Source: Paenibacillus sabuli (GTDB lineage Bacteria > Bacillota > Bacilli > Paenibacillales > Paenibacillaceae). From it: a stretch of DNA of 64,000 bases. The translations under genes and the position numbers were made by a program. Below the pieces are notes generated by a model. The model was given only the letters and a program-made list of their open reading frames with translations, was not told the origin of the DNA and made no database searches. Of the stretch, positions 27,573 through 35,379 are shown piece by piece (within the stretch, counting starts at the first letter, position 1; the number at the start of each line of letters is the position of its first letter). Location: contig NZ_JACXIZ010000013.1 in the NCBI RefSeq assembly GCF_014705605.1, forward strand, positions 124,001 through 188,000. The letters run 5' to 3'.

Positions 27573-27649
27573 CCTATCCCTCCGTTGCTGATGGACATTG
27601 CCGAAATGTTTTGGCCCGTTTTTACATGATTCGCCGATCGCCCGTATAT

Positions 27650-27679
27650 GCTATACATACAGCGTTTTCAGGTTTTCAA
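27650..27679 (-). promoter_or_regulatory. Putative promoter of the polyol dehydrogenase gene
   Basis: On the minus strand TTGAAA (27674-27679) and TATAGC (27650-27655) are separated by 18 bases, about 80 bases before the GTG start. The spacing and the -35 are good; the -10 is weak. Confidence 0.4.
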
Positions 27680-27716
27680 AACATTCCTTTCAATAATGTA
27701 AACTTTATTAACGCGT

Positions 27717-27745
27717 TTGACCAGAGGGAATAACCGTGTTACCAT
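27717..27745 (+). promoter_or_regulatory. Putative promoter of the HAD phosphatase and mtlD genes
   Basis: TTGACC (27717-27722) and TACCAT (27740-27745) lie 17 bases apart, about 100 bases upstream of the ATG at 27844 in an AT-rich divergent intergenic region. Confidence 0.4.
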
Positions 27746-27843
27746 TATTATAACGTAAATTTATAAATTTGATGTTTATTCGCCCTTCCAAGTGGTGAAT
27801 GATGACATATCGTATATCTTATACAGACTGAGGGGGACCCTAC

Positions 27844-28515
27844 ATGATTAAAGCGATCATCTTTGATTTCGATGGTACGATCATTGACACCGAGACAGCT
27901 TGGTACGTTGCATTTCGCGATGCCTACAAGGAGCACGGCGTCGAGCTGACATTGGAGAAATACTCCGAATGCCTCGGCACCAGCCTTCATTCCTTCAACC
28001 CTTACACGTATCTCAGCACAGATTGCAACATTGATCTCGATCTGGATGCCTTCCGCGCGGCCATGCAGGCCCGCCATGCCGAGCTCATGATGCAGGAGCA
28101 AGTGCGTCCGGGAATTCTCAATTATTTGGAGAAGGCCAAGGCGGCCGGTCTTAAGATCGGATTGGCATCAAGCTCGCACCGCGAATGGGTCGATCGTTTT
28201 GTCGCACAGCTCGGCATCGCCGATTATTTCGAATGCTACCGAACAGCCGATAACGTCAAGCATGTGAAGCCTGACCCCGAGCTCTATACGCAGTCGCTGG
28301 AGTGTCTGGGCGTAGAGGCCGGCGAAGCGATTGCCATCGAGGATTCGCCCAATGGAGCCAAAGCCGCCGTAGCGGCGGGAATTTATACACTGGTCATTCC
28401 GAATACCATTACCAAGCAACTGCCTTTCGGCACGGGTCACACGATGATCGAGTCGCTTGAAGGCCACGATTTTGATGAAATGCTGGCGGGCCTCTCGACG
28501 CCGTCCAGCTCGTAA
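27844..28515 (+). CDS. HAD-family phosphatase/phosphoglucomutase-like hydrolase
   Basis: 223 residues. Motif I is IIFDFDGTIIDTE with nucleophile Asp8 and Asp10; motif II is LASSS; motif III Lys with HVKPDPELY; motif IV IEDSPNGAKAA. An alpha-helical cap lies between motifs I and II, as in subfamily IA members such as beta-phosphoglucomutase and small sugar phosphatases. A GAGGGGG site precedes the ATG. The mannitol-1-phosphate dehydrogenase gene lies 159 bases downstream on the same strand, which hints at a sugar- or polyol-phosphate substrate. Confidence 0.88.
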   Translation: MIKAIIFDFDGTIIDTETAWYVAFRDAYKEHGVELTLEKYSECLGTSLHSFNPYTYLSTDCNIDLDLDAFRAAMQARHAELMMQEQVRPGILNYLEKAKAAGLKIGLASSSHREWVDRFVAQLGIADYFECYRTADNVKHVKPDPELYTQSLECLGVEAGEAIAIEDSPNGAKAAVAAGIYTLVIPNTITKQLPFGTGHTMIESLEGHDFDEMLAGLSTPSSS

Positions 28516-28674
28516 CAGAATCAACGTCAATAAGCCCCCTCCATTCTTGGCGGGGGCATCCCTCATCAATCTCCATTCGTCTGAATTTTCTGCTTTATAA
28601 GTCATTCTAATAAGTATGCAACGCACATGACCAAAAATAAAAAAAGCAAGCCATGGATCTGGGAGGAGAAATGA

Positions 28675-29955
28675 ATGATGAATACCCCTTTTGAAATCAA
28701 GGAACGAAGGCCGCGCGCCGTCCACTTCGGACCCGGGAATATCGGCCGTGGCTTCATCGGTCTGCGCCTGTCTCGTTCCGGTTACGACGTGTGCTTCGTA
28801 TCGCGCAACGAAAAGCAGGTGGCCATGTTGAAATCGCGCGGCGGTTATCCGGTCTACATCGCAGGCGGCGATCCGGAGATGCTCGAGGTCGACAACATCT
28901 CTGCCGTGCATGCCCGCAATACGGACGCCGTCGCACGGCGCATCGTGGAGGCCGCATTGGTCACGACAGCAGTCGGCGCTTCCAATCTGAAGGACATTGC
29001 CGCTACCATCGCAAGAGGCATCGTGCTGCGGATGCAGCATACCGACGAGCCGCTGCATATTATCGCCTGCGAGAATGCCGTGGGCGCAAGCACCAAGCTC
29101 AAAAAATGGGTATTCAAGCATCTCCCTGCGGATCTGCACGACCAGGCCCATCGCCAGATTGCCTTCCCCGACTCGGCGATTGACCGCATTGTGCCGACCA
29201 AGAAGCACGACGATCCGCTGGCCGTCACCGTTGAGCCTTATTACGAATGGGCCATTGACCGCTCTGCGATTATTATGGAGGGCAGCCTGCCCGAAATTGA
29301 AGGTGCCCTGTATGTCGACTCGCTGCTCCCCTTTATTGAGCGCAAGCTCTTCACTGTCAACACCGGTCACGCCGCCGCGGCCTACTTCGGCTATTTGGCG
29401 GGGCACAAGACCATCCAGCAGACTATGGCCGATCCGGCATTGCTGCGTCGCGTGCGGCTCGTCATGCAGGAGACCGGCAAGATGCTGGCCAAAAAGCATA
29501 ACCTGGATGAGACCAACCACCAAAAGTACATTCACAAAATTTTGGAGCGCTTTGCCAATCCTCAGCTCATCGACGAGGTGGTCCGCGTCGGACGTTCGCC
29601 GATTCGCAAGCTGTCGCCTGGCGACCGGCTCATCAAACCACTGATGCTGGCCTACGACATGGGGATGGAAACGACCGATCTGATTTCAGCCATCGCAGCA
29701 GCCATGCTATTCGATCCGAAGCTGGATCAGGAGGCCTCGCGGCTGCAGGCGGATCTGCGCCAGCAAGGCGTGCAGCACGTCATCCGCACGTATTTCGAAA
29801 TTCCGTCTACCCATCCTCTGCATCAAAAAATCGCCGCGCGCTACCGCGAATATGTCCAGAAATACAGGCTCGCCAAAGTCGATGCCCTGCCGTCATCCTT
29901 CGCCGCCGGCCAAGTCGCAACCGTCAGCGGATTCTCCAAAAACGCAGAAGCTTGA
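28675..29955 (+). CDS. mtlD: Mannitol-1-phosphate 5-dehydrogenase
   Basis: 426 residues. The N-terminus has the NAD-binding motif HFGPGNIGRGFIG; the catalytic region RKLFTVNTGH shows the Lys, Asn and His pattern of long-chain mannitol dehydrogenases. It interconverts mannitol 1-phosphate and fructose 6-phosphate in the cytoplasm. It is about 40 residues longer than the usual MtlD (near 382), mostly at the C-terminus. GGGAGGAG precedes the start; adjacent ATG codons at 28675 and 28678 are both possible. No mannitol PTS gene is found in the window, which is unusual for mtlD. Confidence 0.92.
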   Translation: MMNTPFEIKERRPRAVHFGPGNIGRGFIGLRLSRSGYDVCFVSRNEKQVAMLKSRGGYPVYIAGGDPEMLEVDNISAVHARNTDAVARRIVEAALVTTAVGASNLKDIAATIARGIVLRMQHTDEPLHIIACENAVGASTKLKKWVFKHLPADLHDQAHRQIAFPDSAIDRIVPTKKHDDPLAVTVEPYYEWAIDRSAIIMEGSLPEIEGALYVDSLLPFIERKLFTVNTGHAAAAYFGYLAGHKTIQQTMADPALLRRVRLVMQETGKMLAKKHNLDETNHQKYIHKILERFANPQLIDEVVRVGRSPIRKLSPGDRLIKPLMLAYDMGMETTDLISAIAAAMLFDPKLDQEASRLQADLRQQGVQHVIRTYFEIPSTHPLHQKIAARYREYVQKYRLAKVDALPSSFAAGQVATVSGFSKNAEA

Positions 29956-29991
29956 GTCCAATTTACAATCAGCTAGCTTGAATGAATTTGG

Positions 29992-30017
29992 AATCGCCGC
30001 ACAACTGCGGCGATTTT
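29992..30017 (+). terminator. Intrinsic terminator after mtlD
   Basis: The stem AATCGCCGC / GCGGCGATT with a 6-base loop is followed by TTTT. It lies about 40 bases after the mtlD stop. Confidence 0.8.
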
Positions 30018-30129
30018 GCATGTCGGGAGTATGAGGCATTCCCGAATTCCCACCTCACGAGGAAGCTATTGGAGCGACGAAGCGAGTGCTGAAACGATAG
30101 TCTCGATTGCAACCGGATACAAATAAAGG

Positions 30130-30159
30130 TTGTGGGTAATAAGTCCCGTATGCTATAGT
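30130..30159 (+). promoter_or_regulatory. Putative promoter of the agr-like cassette
   Basis: TTGTGG (30130-30135) and an extended -10, TGCTATAGT (-10 hexamer 30154-30159), are separated by 18 bases. The ATG of the first gene follows at 30203. An autoregulated LytTR site could not be identified with confidence. Confidence 0.5.
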
Positions 30160-30202
30160 AGATGAGAACGAAGTGAAATTCGTGGCTTGGGGAGAGATAC
30201 AG

Positions 30203-30880
30203 ATGGTCGATTTTTCGCTATTTATGGTGTTCTCTGTCTTGGAAACCACTGCAATGTTCTTCCTCATCTTTCGAATGTTTAAAATCGACATTTTCTTCAA
30301 AGAGATACTATTTGCTGGCGCCATCATGGCATTTGTGTCGTTTGTGCTTCGGAATGATTATGGGTTTGTCTATGTTGATATTTTGCTACAATTTTTACTG
30401 ATGTTTTTATTTATGTGGTTAATTATTCGCATTCATTTACTTTATGCTGTCATTTTGACTGGAGTTGCATATCAATGCTATTTGCTAATTCAAAGTGTTT
30501 ATTTGATTATCATGAGTCAGTTTGGTTTATTTGAGTCAACCATTCCTTATATAACAGAAACTTCTACTTACATCTTACAAACAATATCTGCAGTTTCAGT
30601 ATTTATTCTCGCAAGTTACATAAAAAAGAAAAGAACTGGTTTTGATTTTGTGCCTGATTCTCCAAGACGGAAAATACCAATGCACTTAAAATCTAGGGAT
30701 TTGCACTTGTTTCTCTTAACTCTTCCTTCTCCAATTATTTTTATTATTACTTTACATATGGTGGAAACATTATCAAGCTATTATTTAGCGATACCAGTAA
30801 TTTATGTATTGTTTCTCTTTTGCTTTTTATTTGTTTCATATAAAAAGGACTGGGAAGATGCGAATCGAAATGACCTATAA
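30203..30880 (+). CDS. Polytopic membrane protein of the agr-like cassette (unknown function)
   Basis: 225 residues from the ATG at 30203, behind GGGGAGAG; a frame start at 30173 is not supported by a ribosome site. Six or seven hydrophobic segments fill nearly the whole protein, with a charged loop at about 148-172 (KKKRTGFDF...HLKSRD). No kinase, transporter or protease motif is seen. The layout resembles the membrane half of an AgrC receptor without its kinase domains, but there is no clear sequence match. It overlaps the agrB-like gene by 23 bases and is clearly cotranscribed. It is AT-rich compared with its neighbours. A receptor, an immunity-like or an export role would all fit. Confidence 0.8.
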   Translation: MVDFSLFMVFSVLETTAMFFLIFRMFKIDIFFKEILFAGAIMAFVSFVLRNDYGFVYVDILLQFLLMFLFMWLIIRIHLLYAVILTGVAYQCYLLIQSVYLIIMSQFGLFESTIPYITETSTYILQTISAVSVFILASYIKKKRTGFDFVPDSPRRKIPMHLKSRDLHLFLLTLPSPIIFIITLHMVETLSSYYLAIPVIYVLFLFCFLFVSYKKDWEDANRNDL

Positions 30881-31391
30881 AATCGCTCGGTATATTAAAA
30901 ATATTAATCCGGAACAAACCAACTCAATTGAAGTAATGAATTATGCCCTTACTATTATAATCAACTCCTTTATAATTATTTTTACAAGCTTATGTTTTGG
31001 TTTTATATTTGAAGCATTTTATTCTACCGTAATTGCATTGTTGGGTTTTGCTTCATTTCGACTTTTAACTGGTGGATACCATTTTCAATCCTCTTTAGCT
31101 TGTAATTTCAGTTCAATTCTCCTTTGCTCCTTGGCTCCTCATTTAGCTCAATTGATACCTAATTACATCTTAATTTTTATGAATTTTATTAGTCTTTTCT
31201 TATTAATTCTAATTGCTCCTAGATTTGACCGTAACACTTTCATTTCAAAAAAGCATTATCTTAAGTTGAAATTGATTGCAATTTTGTTTGCTCTACTCAC
31301 AATTTGGACTAATTCAACTACTTTGGAAATTGTGGTCTTTGTTCAGACACTTTCTTTATTACTCTTAGAAAGGAGTGCTAAACATGAGTAA
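30858..31391 (+). CDS. AgrB-like peptide-processing membrane protease
   Basis: 177 residues from ATG 30858; the frame stays open upstream but overlaps the previous gene. Several transmembrane segments surround the motif FRLLTGGYHFQSSLAC. Its His75 and Cys82, spaced by seven, correspond to the catalytic pair of staphylococcal AgrB (His77, Cys84), which cuts the AgrD C-terminal tail and forms the thiolactone ring. The gene's stop overlaps the start of the agrD-like gene, as in known agr loci. Confidence 0.93.
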   Translation: MRIEMTYKIARYIKNINPEQTNSIEVMNYALTIIINSFIIIFTSLCFGFIFEAFYSTVIALLGFASFRLLTGGYHFQSSLACNFSSILLCSLAPHLAQLIPNYILIFMNFISLFLLILIAPRFDRNTFISKKHYLKLKLIAILFALLTIWTNSTTLEIVVFVQTLSLLLLERSAKHE

Positions 31392-31512
31392 ATGGCTGGC
31401 TAGAAGCGCTTCAGTATGTCTTGGTTCAATTGCAATACTTTTTGCAAATATTGCTAAGCCTTGGGCGCACAGCCCAAAAGCTCCCGAAGAACTATTAAAA
31501 AAGCCGCAATAA
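31384..31512 (+). CDS. AgrD-like autoinducer precursor peptide, 42 residues
   Basis: The peptide starts MSKWLARSAS, has a hydrophobic amphipathic leader, and ends PKAPEELLKKPQ; the acidic PEELLKK tail is typical of AgrD precursors and is the part removed by AgrB. The expected mature core lies around ANIAKPWAHS. Compared with clostridial AgrD, whose ring Cys sits five residues before the conserved His, this peptide has Ala there. The only Cys (12) is in the leader and no Ser or Thr sits at a ring position; Ser30 is after the His. A GAAAGGAG site precedes the ATG at 31384, which overlaps the agrB-like stop by eight bases. Confidence 0.88.
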   Translation: MSKWLARSASVCLGSIAILFANIAKPWAHSPKAPEELLKKPQ

Positions 31513-31532
31513 ACTGTTAGGATGGTGGAACG

Positions 31533-31862
31533 ATGCGCGTGCTGGACTTGGAGGGGAACCCTTGGGATATCAGCGAGCCGGATATCTATTACTTTACGAG
31601 CCATCGCAGCACGATTTACATCCATGCCAAACAAGGGGTATTTTTATTTCCGGCCACCTTGTCCGATTTGCTCGTCGCTTACCAACCGCTCGGGTTTGAA
31701 CGGCTCGATCGCTCGAATGTTGTCAATCTGGGGAACGTTGACCGTTACGATGCCGATCGCAAGCTTGTGTTCTTTCCCGGCCAGGATACCTTCTCGACCG
31801 TTTCCGAAGCGAATGAACGGCGGCTCAAGCGCTATTTGCGCATGCATCCTCCACCACCTTGA
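31533..31862 (+). CDS. Stand-alone LytTR DNA-binding domain protein
   Basis: 109 residues that consist of almost nothing but a LytTR domain: DIYYFTSHRSTIYIHAKQGVF, LSDLLVAYQPLGFERLDRSNVVNL and the final strand and helix. There is no receiver domain, so it is not an AgrA-type response regulator. It starts 20 bases after the agrD-like stop, behind AGGATGG, and is followed by a terminator, which closes the cassette. It probably regulates the cassette itself or distant genes; how it would sense the peptide without a kinase is not evident. Confidence 0.88.
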   Translation: MRVLDLEGNPWDISEPDIYYFTSHRSTIYIHAKQGVFLFPATLSDLLVAYQPLGFERLDRSNVVNLGNVDRYDADRKLVFFPGQDTFSTVSEANERRLKRYLRMHPPPP

Positions 31863-31873
31863 TGGTTACCCTT

Positions 31874-31902
31874 GCTGCCTGATACTCAGGCAGCTTTTTT
31901 TT
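31874..31902 (+). terminator. Intrinsic terminator of the agr-like cassette
   Basis: A perfect stem GCTGCCTG / CAGGCAGC with a 5-base loop is followed by eight T residues. Confidence 0.92.
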
Positions 31903-31998
31903 ATTTCGAAGAGCCGTTTTTCTTGAGAACGATTATTCAGGCGCAGTAGGGCGACGGAGACCTTGAGGCTGACTGCCAACGGCCAATTCTCTCCTCAT

Positions 31999-32184
31999 CT
32001 AACGGACATTTTTGTTCGTCAGCATCAAATTTCAAGCGTCTCCTTCGCTCTAACGGACACTTTTGTCCATTAGACTAATATTATGGCATTATCGCAGGGA
32101 CCAGAGCTCGCTAACGGTCACTTTTGTCCGGTACAGCTTAAATTTATCGTAATCAGCGCTGTAACGGTCATTTCTGTCCGTCAG
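31999..32184. repeat. Cluster of four 24-base palindromic repeats
   Basis: Copies at 31999-32022, 32050-32073, 32111-32134 and 32161-32184 follow the pattern CTAACGGAC, six mostly T-rich bases, then GTCCRTTAG, with small changes (for example GGAC to GGTC). They are spaced 50-61 bases apart. Each could form a hairpin or bind a dimeric protein. The stretch 31903-32316 contains no gene that I can support. No other copy was noticed in the window. Confidence 0.8.
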
Positions 32185-32316
32185 ATTTCAAGATGCGCTT
32201 TTACTTAAGGTAGTAGTCAAGGTAAAACGTCGGACGCCGTCATTTTGCGGCGCCACCTCGTTTCGTTCCGAGAAATTTAGATAAATATACGCGAGATCCC
32301 TTACTTTCGAAGAATT

Positions 32317-32364
32317 AAAAAAAGCACCGCGTTGTAATTGTAAAATTACCTGCGCGGTGCTTTT
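32317..32364 (-). terminator. Intrinsic terminator of the Rpn-family gene
   Basis: The arms AAAAGCACCGCG and CGCGGTGCTTTT flank a 21-base loop that contains a second small stem (GTAATT/AATTAC). It lies just after the stop codon of the gene at 32372-33292. Confidence 0.85.
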
Positions 32365-32371
32365 GGCCTTT

Positions 32372-33292
32372 TCATGCATTTAGTTTTTTAAGCTCCTCCA
32401 CTGAGAATCCAGTCAATTCTGCAATGACGCCAAGCTCCAGCCCTTTTGCCAGCATGTTCCGGGCTACTTCCAGCCGGCCTTGCTCCATACCTTTTTCCAT
32501 ACCCTTTTCCATACCCTTTTCCATACCCTTTTCCATGCCTTTTTCCATACCCTGCTCCATGCCTTGCTTTAATCCCTTTTCCGTGGCCCACTCCAGTGCC
32601 GAGGCCTCGTCGTGCAGGAATTTTTGACGCGCCTCATACCGCATTCGCGCTTCCTCGTTCATGCTTAAAAATTCCAGGGTCGTCATTGCTTTTTTCAAGG
32701 TCGGTTCATTCATTTGCAATACCTCCCATGTCGATTTGTCTGCGCCCTTCAAGAACAGCAGCCAATTGACCAGCCCTCCCTCAACCGGAACCGACTGATC
32801 GCTCAGCTTGGTCAGTTCGATGAAATGAACCTCAATGTCATCGGTCAACTCAAGCCCGGTCTCGTCCTCGCGAAGATGATAAACATTATGATAGCGCGTA
32901 TTCGGGATAAACGCGTAATTCAAAATGTTAATGGTGACACATTTCTTTAACTCCCGATAGGACTGTCCCTCTTGAAGCTGACTGGAAAAGCGACGGCTCC
33001 AATAATACAGCGTGCGCTTCTCAATATCGTATTTGTTGAACAATTGCATTTCGACGTTGATTAATTTGCCTTCGTTCGTACGCGCCCAGATATCGAAGAT
33101 CGATTGCTTATCTAATGGCGCGTCCTTATCTGTGTAGGGATTCATAATTACAATTTCGGTCAGCGGCGCATCACCGGAGTCAGCAAACGTTCGATTCAAA
33201 AACGCCAGCAGCACGTCCTTGTTCTCTTCGCTTCCAAATATGCGCTTGAACACAAAATCGTTTTTCGGATCGAGCAGCTCCCGCATTCTCAA
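32372..33292 (-). CDS. Rpn family recombination-promoting nuclease/putative transposase (PD-(D/E)XK)
   Basis: 306 residues beginning LLDPKNDFVFKRIFG, the hallmark of the Rpn/YhgA group. The nuclease core is FDIWARTNEG then INVEMQL, with Asp67 and Glu81-x-Gln83 as the PD-(D/E)XK residues. The family cuts DNA in a RecA-independent way and was once annotated as transposase. The C-terminal region holds seven MEKG/MEQG units and ends in a short helix-rich domain (LELGVIAELTGFSVEELKKL) common to the family. It stands alone between terminators. No transposon ends were seen. Confidence 0.92.
   Translation of the reverse strand: MRMRELLDPKNDFVFKRIFGSEENKDVLLAFLNRTFADSGDAPLTEIVIMNPYTDKDAPLDKQSIFDIWARTNEGKLINVEMQLFNKYDIEKRTLYYWSRRFSSQLQEGQSYRELKKCVTINILNYAFIPNTRYHNVYHLREDETGLELTDDIEVHFIELTKLSDQSVPVEGGLVNWLLFLKGADKSTWEVLQMNEPTLKKAMTTLEFLSMNEEARMRYEARQKFLHDEASALEWATEKGLKQGMEQGMEKGMEKGMEKGMEKGMEKGMEQGRLEVARNMLAKGLELGVIAELTGFSVEELKKLNA
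32477..32560. repeat. In-frame 12-base tandem repeat, seven units
   Basis: Seven units encode MEQG, five MEKG, then MEQG in the Rpn-family protein. The near-identical units are multiples of three, so copy number can change without a frameshift. Confidence 0.9.
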
Positions 33293-33411
33293 TCAGCCCC
33301 ATTTTCTCTTTATTATAACATGTTAGCTCCCTGCCATCCATATGGGCTCCTGAACGGGCAGGCAAGGCGAAACGGGCAAGGCGAAACGGGCGCAACCCAT
33401 TTCGTTCCGAG

Positions 33412-33447
33412 AAAAAAAGACGCCCCTGCTGCGTTAGCAGGACCGCC
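33412..33447 (-). terminator. Intrinsic terminator of the FAD oxidoreductase operon
   Basis: On the minus strand GGCGGTCCTGCT and AGCAGGGGCGTC form a stem followed by seven T residues, immediately after the oxidoreductase stop codon. Confidence 0.85.
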
Positions 33448-33452
33448 TCTCT

Positions 33453-35276
33453 CTATTCGCATCGGATCTCCATCACACGGGCATGGTCCAGTCCATTGGT
33501 GCCCAGCGCCTCCAGCCGCAGCCGACGCACATGCGTCAGATTCACCGGGCAGACGACGCGGCGCTGGTAATTGCCAGCGATGCGCGTGATCTCCTGTCCT
33601 TCGTCCGGATGGTCCGCCGTATACGCCACGAGTCGAAAATCCGCCAGCGTCTCCGGCTGCGGTCCCCACTCCAGTTGGCGCTGCAAATGCGCCTCGTGCG
33701 TGAGCGTCAGCCGGCGATGCATGCCGGTATCAAGCACCACGGTCACCTCGCGGAGCGCAACCGGCGAACGCCATTCGAGCTCGATCCACGGTGCCGGATC
33801 GTCCGGCCGCGCCATCCAGCGGTGCGTGCCGGGGACGGCCAGCTCGGGCCGCACGCCGCGCGGGCCGTGCATTGTCCGGGTATGGCCGTCGATGACCTGG
33901 GCCGCGCGCCCTTCCGGCTGTTCGGACGAAGCGCGAATGGCGGCGCGGCTCGCCAGCGACGGCGCGGCCGCGATGCCGGGCAAGTAGGCATCCTGGCGGA
34001 GCAGCTCCTGCTGCGCGCGCCCGACCAGCTCCGCGCGCCGCCAGGCTTCGTGTAGCGGGACACCCGCCGTCGTGGCGACGGCCGCGAACGTGCCGGCGCC
34101 CTGTCCCATCACACCGCAGGTCGCCATCACCCGTGTGCTGGAGAAGGCGATGTGGGTCGCCGAGATATTGCGCCCGGCGAACATCAAGTTGTCTACATTG
34201 ACGCTGATCAGCGCGCGCAGCGGAATGCCGTAGGCGTACTCCGTCACCGGCTGACGGCACGGATCGGCTTCCTTGGCCTCGATGCCCTGCGGCGGATGCG
34301 TGTCCATCGGCCAGCCGCCATAGGCGATGACATCGTCGAAATGCACGGCCTGCTCCAGATCGTGCTGGGTCAGCACATGGCGACCGATGAAGCGACGCGA
34401 CTCGCGCTTGCCCGGCAGGAAGCCGAACCAATCGAGCGCCCAGTTCTCGGATTCCGGATGATGACCGCTGTTCTTGATATGGTCCCACACCCCCATCATG
34501 ATTGCCAGCAGCTCGTCGCGGATCGCCTCGTTGTCGGCGATCGTGTCCAGCAGCCCGCCGAATTCGACCCACCAGTAGCCGTACTCCCACGAATCGTGCG
34601 GGCGATAGCGCAGGTCCTCCTCGCTGTAGCGCCTGGCCCACGATGGCGGGACGAAACGCATCGGCCGGCCCATGTCCCGGGTCGTGAACAAGAGCGAGGA
34701 GCCGAGCCGATACGCGTCGCCCTCCTCCCCTGCCAGCGTCTCGCCGTATTGGCTCGCGGCCTCGCGACCGGTCGTATAGCGCGCGCCCGCTTCCTTGCCG
34801 AGCCGGCCGTCGCCCGTGCAGTCGATGCAGACGGCGGCGCGGATCGCGAAGGCTTGCTCCGTGCTCTCGCGCACCGCCAGCACCTCCTCGATGCGCGTGC
34901 CGTCCATCGTCGCCCCGGTGATGGCGGTGTTAAGCAGCAGCGTCAGATTGGTCTCGGCCCTGCACTTCTCGTACAGGATCAGATCGAGCATCGAGGCGCT
35001 GCGCTGCGGATTGCGATAGGCGCACTCGAGCAGGATCTCCTCGACGATGCCGCCTTCGCGCGCTTCCGTCGCGAGCGGCGCACCCCGCTTGGAATGGGCC
35101 GCGCCGACGATATGCATCCGGATCTCGGAGGAGGCGTTGCCGCCCAGCACCGAGCGATCCTGGCACAGCACGACGCGCGCGCCGCCCCGTGCCGCGGCCA
35201 GCGCTGCCGCGACCCCGGCGATGCCGCCGCCGGCGACGAGCACCTCCGTTGCCATCCGTTCAGACTTGTGTGCCAT
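33453..35276 (-). CDS. FAD-dependent oxidoreductase with C-terminal discoidin-like domain
   Basis: About 607 residues from the ATG at 35276 (GGGAGGAG upstream). The N-terminus has [26 protein letters not shown], then [22 protein letters not shown], typical of the FAD_oxidored (PF12831) family. A second FAD contact appears as [16 protein letters not shown] near residue 375. The last 160 residues (from [18 protein letters not shown]) look like a discoidin/F5-8C beta-sandwich of the kind found as sugar-binding modules. There is no signal peptide. It is the last gene of a sugar importer operon, so it may oxidise an imported sugar or derivative; the substrate is unknown. Confidence 0.85.
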   Translation of the reverse strand: MAHKSERMATEVLVAGGGIAGVAAALAAARGGARVVLCQDRSVLGGNASSEIRMHIVGAAHSKRGAPLATEAREGGIVEEILLECAYRNPQRSASMLDLILYEKCRAETNLTLLLNTAITGATMDGTRIEEVLAVRESTEQAFAIRAAVCIDCTGDGRLGKEAGARYTTGREAASQYGETLAGEEGDAYRLGSSLLFTTRDMGRPMRFVPPSWARRYSEEDLRYRPHDSWEYGYWWVEFGGLLDTIADNEAIRDELLAIMMGVWDHIKNSGHHPESENWALDWFGFLPGKRESRRFIGRHVLTQHDLEQAVHFDDVIAYGGWPMDTHPPQGIEAKEADPCRQPVTEYAYGIPLRALISVNVDNLMFAGRNISATHIAFSSTRVMATCGVMGQGAGTFAAVATTAGVPLHEAWRRAELVGRAQQELLRQDAYLPGIAAAPSLASRAAIRASSEQPEGRAAQVIDGHTRTMHGPRGVRPELAVPGTHRWMARPDDPAPWIELEWRSPVALREVTVVLDTGMHRRLTLTHEAHLQRQLEWGPQPETLADFRLVAYTADHPDEGQEITRIAGNYQRRVVCPVNLTHVRRLRLEALGTNGLDHARVMEIRCE

Positions 35277-35379
35277 CCTTGACTCCTCCCTTCGTACAGC
35301 TGCCGGCGCCGACGCCGCATTCCGTCCGGTCGCGGCGCTGGCCATCAGACCGGGATGCGGGCCGGCGGACCGGCAACCC

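Noticed and set aside
28530-28555. GCCCCC/GGGGGC hairpin after the HAD gene as a terminator
   Set aside because: The stem is only six base pairs and is not followed by T residues; I do not list it as a terminator.
28168-29535. 455-residue open frame on the minus strand
   Set aside because: It is antisense to the HAD gene and mtlD, which have clear motifs and ribosome sites.
32188-32379. 63-residue frame on the minus strand
   Set aside because: It runs through the terminator and the end of the Rpn-family gene and has no ribosome site or homology signal.
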